A stretch of 23,693 nt of DNA, taken from assembly GCA_902495595.1 (NCBI GenBank), contig CABUXV010000034.1, forward strand, positions 1 to 23,693, given 5' to 3'. Below, piece by piece: positions 22,479-23,693 of this stretch. A program made the translations under genes and the position numbers. The notes under the pieces were generated by a model that saw only the letters and a program-made list of their open reading frames with translations, had not been told where the DNA came from and made no database searches. Within the stretch, counting starts at the first letter, position 1. Each line of letters opens with the position of its first letter. The stretch is from an uncultured Eubacterium sp. Its GTDB lineage: Bacteria; Bacillota; Clostridia; Peptostreptococcales; Anaerovoracaceae.

Positions 22479-23693
22479 CTAGATATCAAAAGCCTGACTC
22501 AAATCAGCGATTATATCCTTATAATGCTCTGTACCTATTGATAATCTTATGGTATTAGGCTTTATCCCCTGATTTTCAAGTTCTTGCTGTGTGAGCTGCG
22601 AATGAGTTGTACTTGCAGGATGTATAACCAAGGACTTAACATCCGCAACATTTGCAAGAAGAGAAAATATCTGAAGTCTGTCAATAAATTCTTTTGCTTC
22701 TTTTTCACCGCCTTTAATGTTAAAGGTAAATATAGAACCTGCTCCATCAGGAAAATATTTATCATAAAGCTTTCTGTATCCATTTTCCGGTATTGACGGA
22801 TGGTTGATTTTTTCCACCTTTGGGTTTGTTCTAAGATATTCTATAACTTTCTTGGTATTTTCTATATGTCTTTCCACCCTCAGAGAAAGCGTTTCTAATC
22901 CCTGAAGAAGCAAAAAGGCATTAAATGGTGAGATGGCTGCTCCCGTATCTCTAAGAAGTATAGCTCTTATCTTCGTAACAAAAGCCGCAGAACCGGCTGC
23001 TTCTGTAAATGAAACCCCATGATAACTTGAGTTTGGACTGGTTATAGATGAAAATTTACCGCTTGCTTCCCAATCAAACTTTCCGCTGTCTACAATCACG
23101 CCTCCTAAAGCTGTCCCATGACCGCCAACAAACTTAGTAAGAGAATGTATAACAATATCTGCACCATATTCAATAGGTCTTATAAGATTAGGAGGTGTAA
23201 ATGTGCTGTCAACAACAAGCGGAATTTTATTGTCGTGAGCAATCTTTGACACTTTCTCTATATCTATCAGATTTGAATTTGGATTTCCAAGCACTTCTAT
23301 AAATATAGCTTTTGTATTAGGTCTTATAGCATTCTCAAAGCTTCCCTCTTCATCGGGGTCCACAAAACTTGTCGTTATACCGTATTCCGGCAATGTATGC
23401 TCAAGCAGATTGTAAGTTCCTCCATATATTGTCTTTGCTGCAACTATATGATCTCCGGCATGAGCAAGATTTTGAATCGTGTATGATATAGCTGCTGCTC
23501 CTGATGCTACAGCCAGCGCAGCTGTCCCGCCTTCCAATGACGCCAGCCTTTTTTCCAAAATATCCTGAGTTGTATTTGTCAATCTTCCATATATGTTCCC
23601 TGCATCGGCAAGACCAAATCTTGCAGCAGCATGCTCAGAGTTTCTGAATACATAAGAAGTAGTCTGATAAATCGGAACTGCTCTTGAATCTGT
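22479..23693 (-). CDS. metY: O-acetylhomoserine sulfhydrylase, C-terminal part
   Basis: The frame runs open to the right edge of the window, so the N-terminus is missing. The TTG at 23582 is an internal leucine codon (GRLTNTT), not the start. Upstream of it the frame reads TDSRAVPIYQTTSYVF and NIYGRLTN, the classic N-terminal blocks of the Cys/Met PLP family. The PLP lysine is in IVIHSLTKFVGGHG. The DWEASGKF and SPNSSYHGVSF stretches fit MetY, which makes homocysteine from O-acetylhomoserine and sulfide, better than MetB or MetC. The TAG stop lies 13 bases before the cysK -35 box, with no terminator between. Confidence 0.92.
   Translation of the reverse strand, partial: TDSRAVPIYQTTSYVFRNSEHAAARFGLADAGNIYGRLTNTTQDILEKRLASLEGGTAALAVASGAAAISYTIQNLAHAGDHIVAAKTIYGGTYNLLEHTLPEYGITTSFVDPDEEGSFENAIRPNTKAIFIEVLGNPNSNLIDIEKVSKIAHDNKIPLVVDSTFTPPNLIRPIEYGADIVIHSLTKFVGGHGTALGGVIVDSGKFDWEASGKFSSITSPNSSYHGVSFTEAAGSAAFVTKIRAILLRDTGAAISPFNAFLLLQGLETLSLRVERHIENTKKVIEYLRTNPKVEKINHPSIPENGYRKLYDKYFPDGAGSIFTFNIKGGEKEAKEFIDRLQIFSLLANVADVKSLVIHPASTTHSQLTQQELENQGIKPNTIRLSIGTEHYKDIIADLSQAFDI

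Noticed and set aside
22479..23582. metY as a complete gene starting at TTG 23582
   Set aside because: The frame continues upstream with conserved family sequence (TDSRAVPIYQTTSYVF), so the gene is cut by the window edge.

Overview
The window looks like chromosomal DNA from an anaerobic, low-GC member of the Clostridia. The evidence is AT-rich DNA with strong Shine-Dalgarno sites and sigma-A type promoters, an [FeFe]-hydrogenase maturase (HydE), a bacterial-ferredoxin aldo/keto reductase, a YnzC/DUF896 protein, and an iscS-iscU-mnmA cluster. The genus cannot be fixed from sequence alone. No rRNA, tRNA, phage or transposase gene was seen.

Layout. 1-5120 (mainly + strand): the tail of a probable DUF2383 protein, a structured leader, a MATE exporter with an aldo/keto reductase, a convergent YbaK-type tRNA editing protein, then a MarR-type regulator with its own palindromic operator and a second MATE exporter. 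5110-7829 (- strand): iscS-iscU-mnmA, a sulfur relay ending in tRNA 2-thiouridine. 7984-8795 (- strand): a small membrane-anchored unknown and a DUF896 protein. 8976-10238 (+ strand): fabF. 10324-16687 (- strand): a complete phosphate regulon operon, pstS-pstC-pstA-pstB-phoU-phoP-phoR, with a Pho-box-like promoter. 16840-18037: an orphan PD-(D/E)xK nuclease-like gene with its own promoter. It is followed by four degenerate 29-35 bp repeats and flanked on both sides by hairpins sharing an ACGTGAA arm. 18070-21321 (- strand): hydE, a metallo-beta-lactamase-fold hydrolase, a nicotinamidase and nadE, packed as one operon. 21459-23693 (- strand): cysK and the 3' part of metY (sulfur assimilation).

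The operons are mostly housekeeping: phosphate sensing and uptake, Fe-S and thio-tRNA synthesis, NAD salvage, and cysteine and homocysteine synthesis. Four things stand out. PstS has its two halves in swapped order, a circular permutation. The orphan nuclease and its repeat array form the best candidate for an undescribed system. The marR gene carries an eight-G run and a 28-bp palindrome over its promoter. A hydrogenase maturase heads an NAD-salvage operon.
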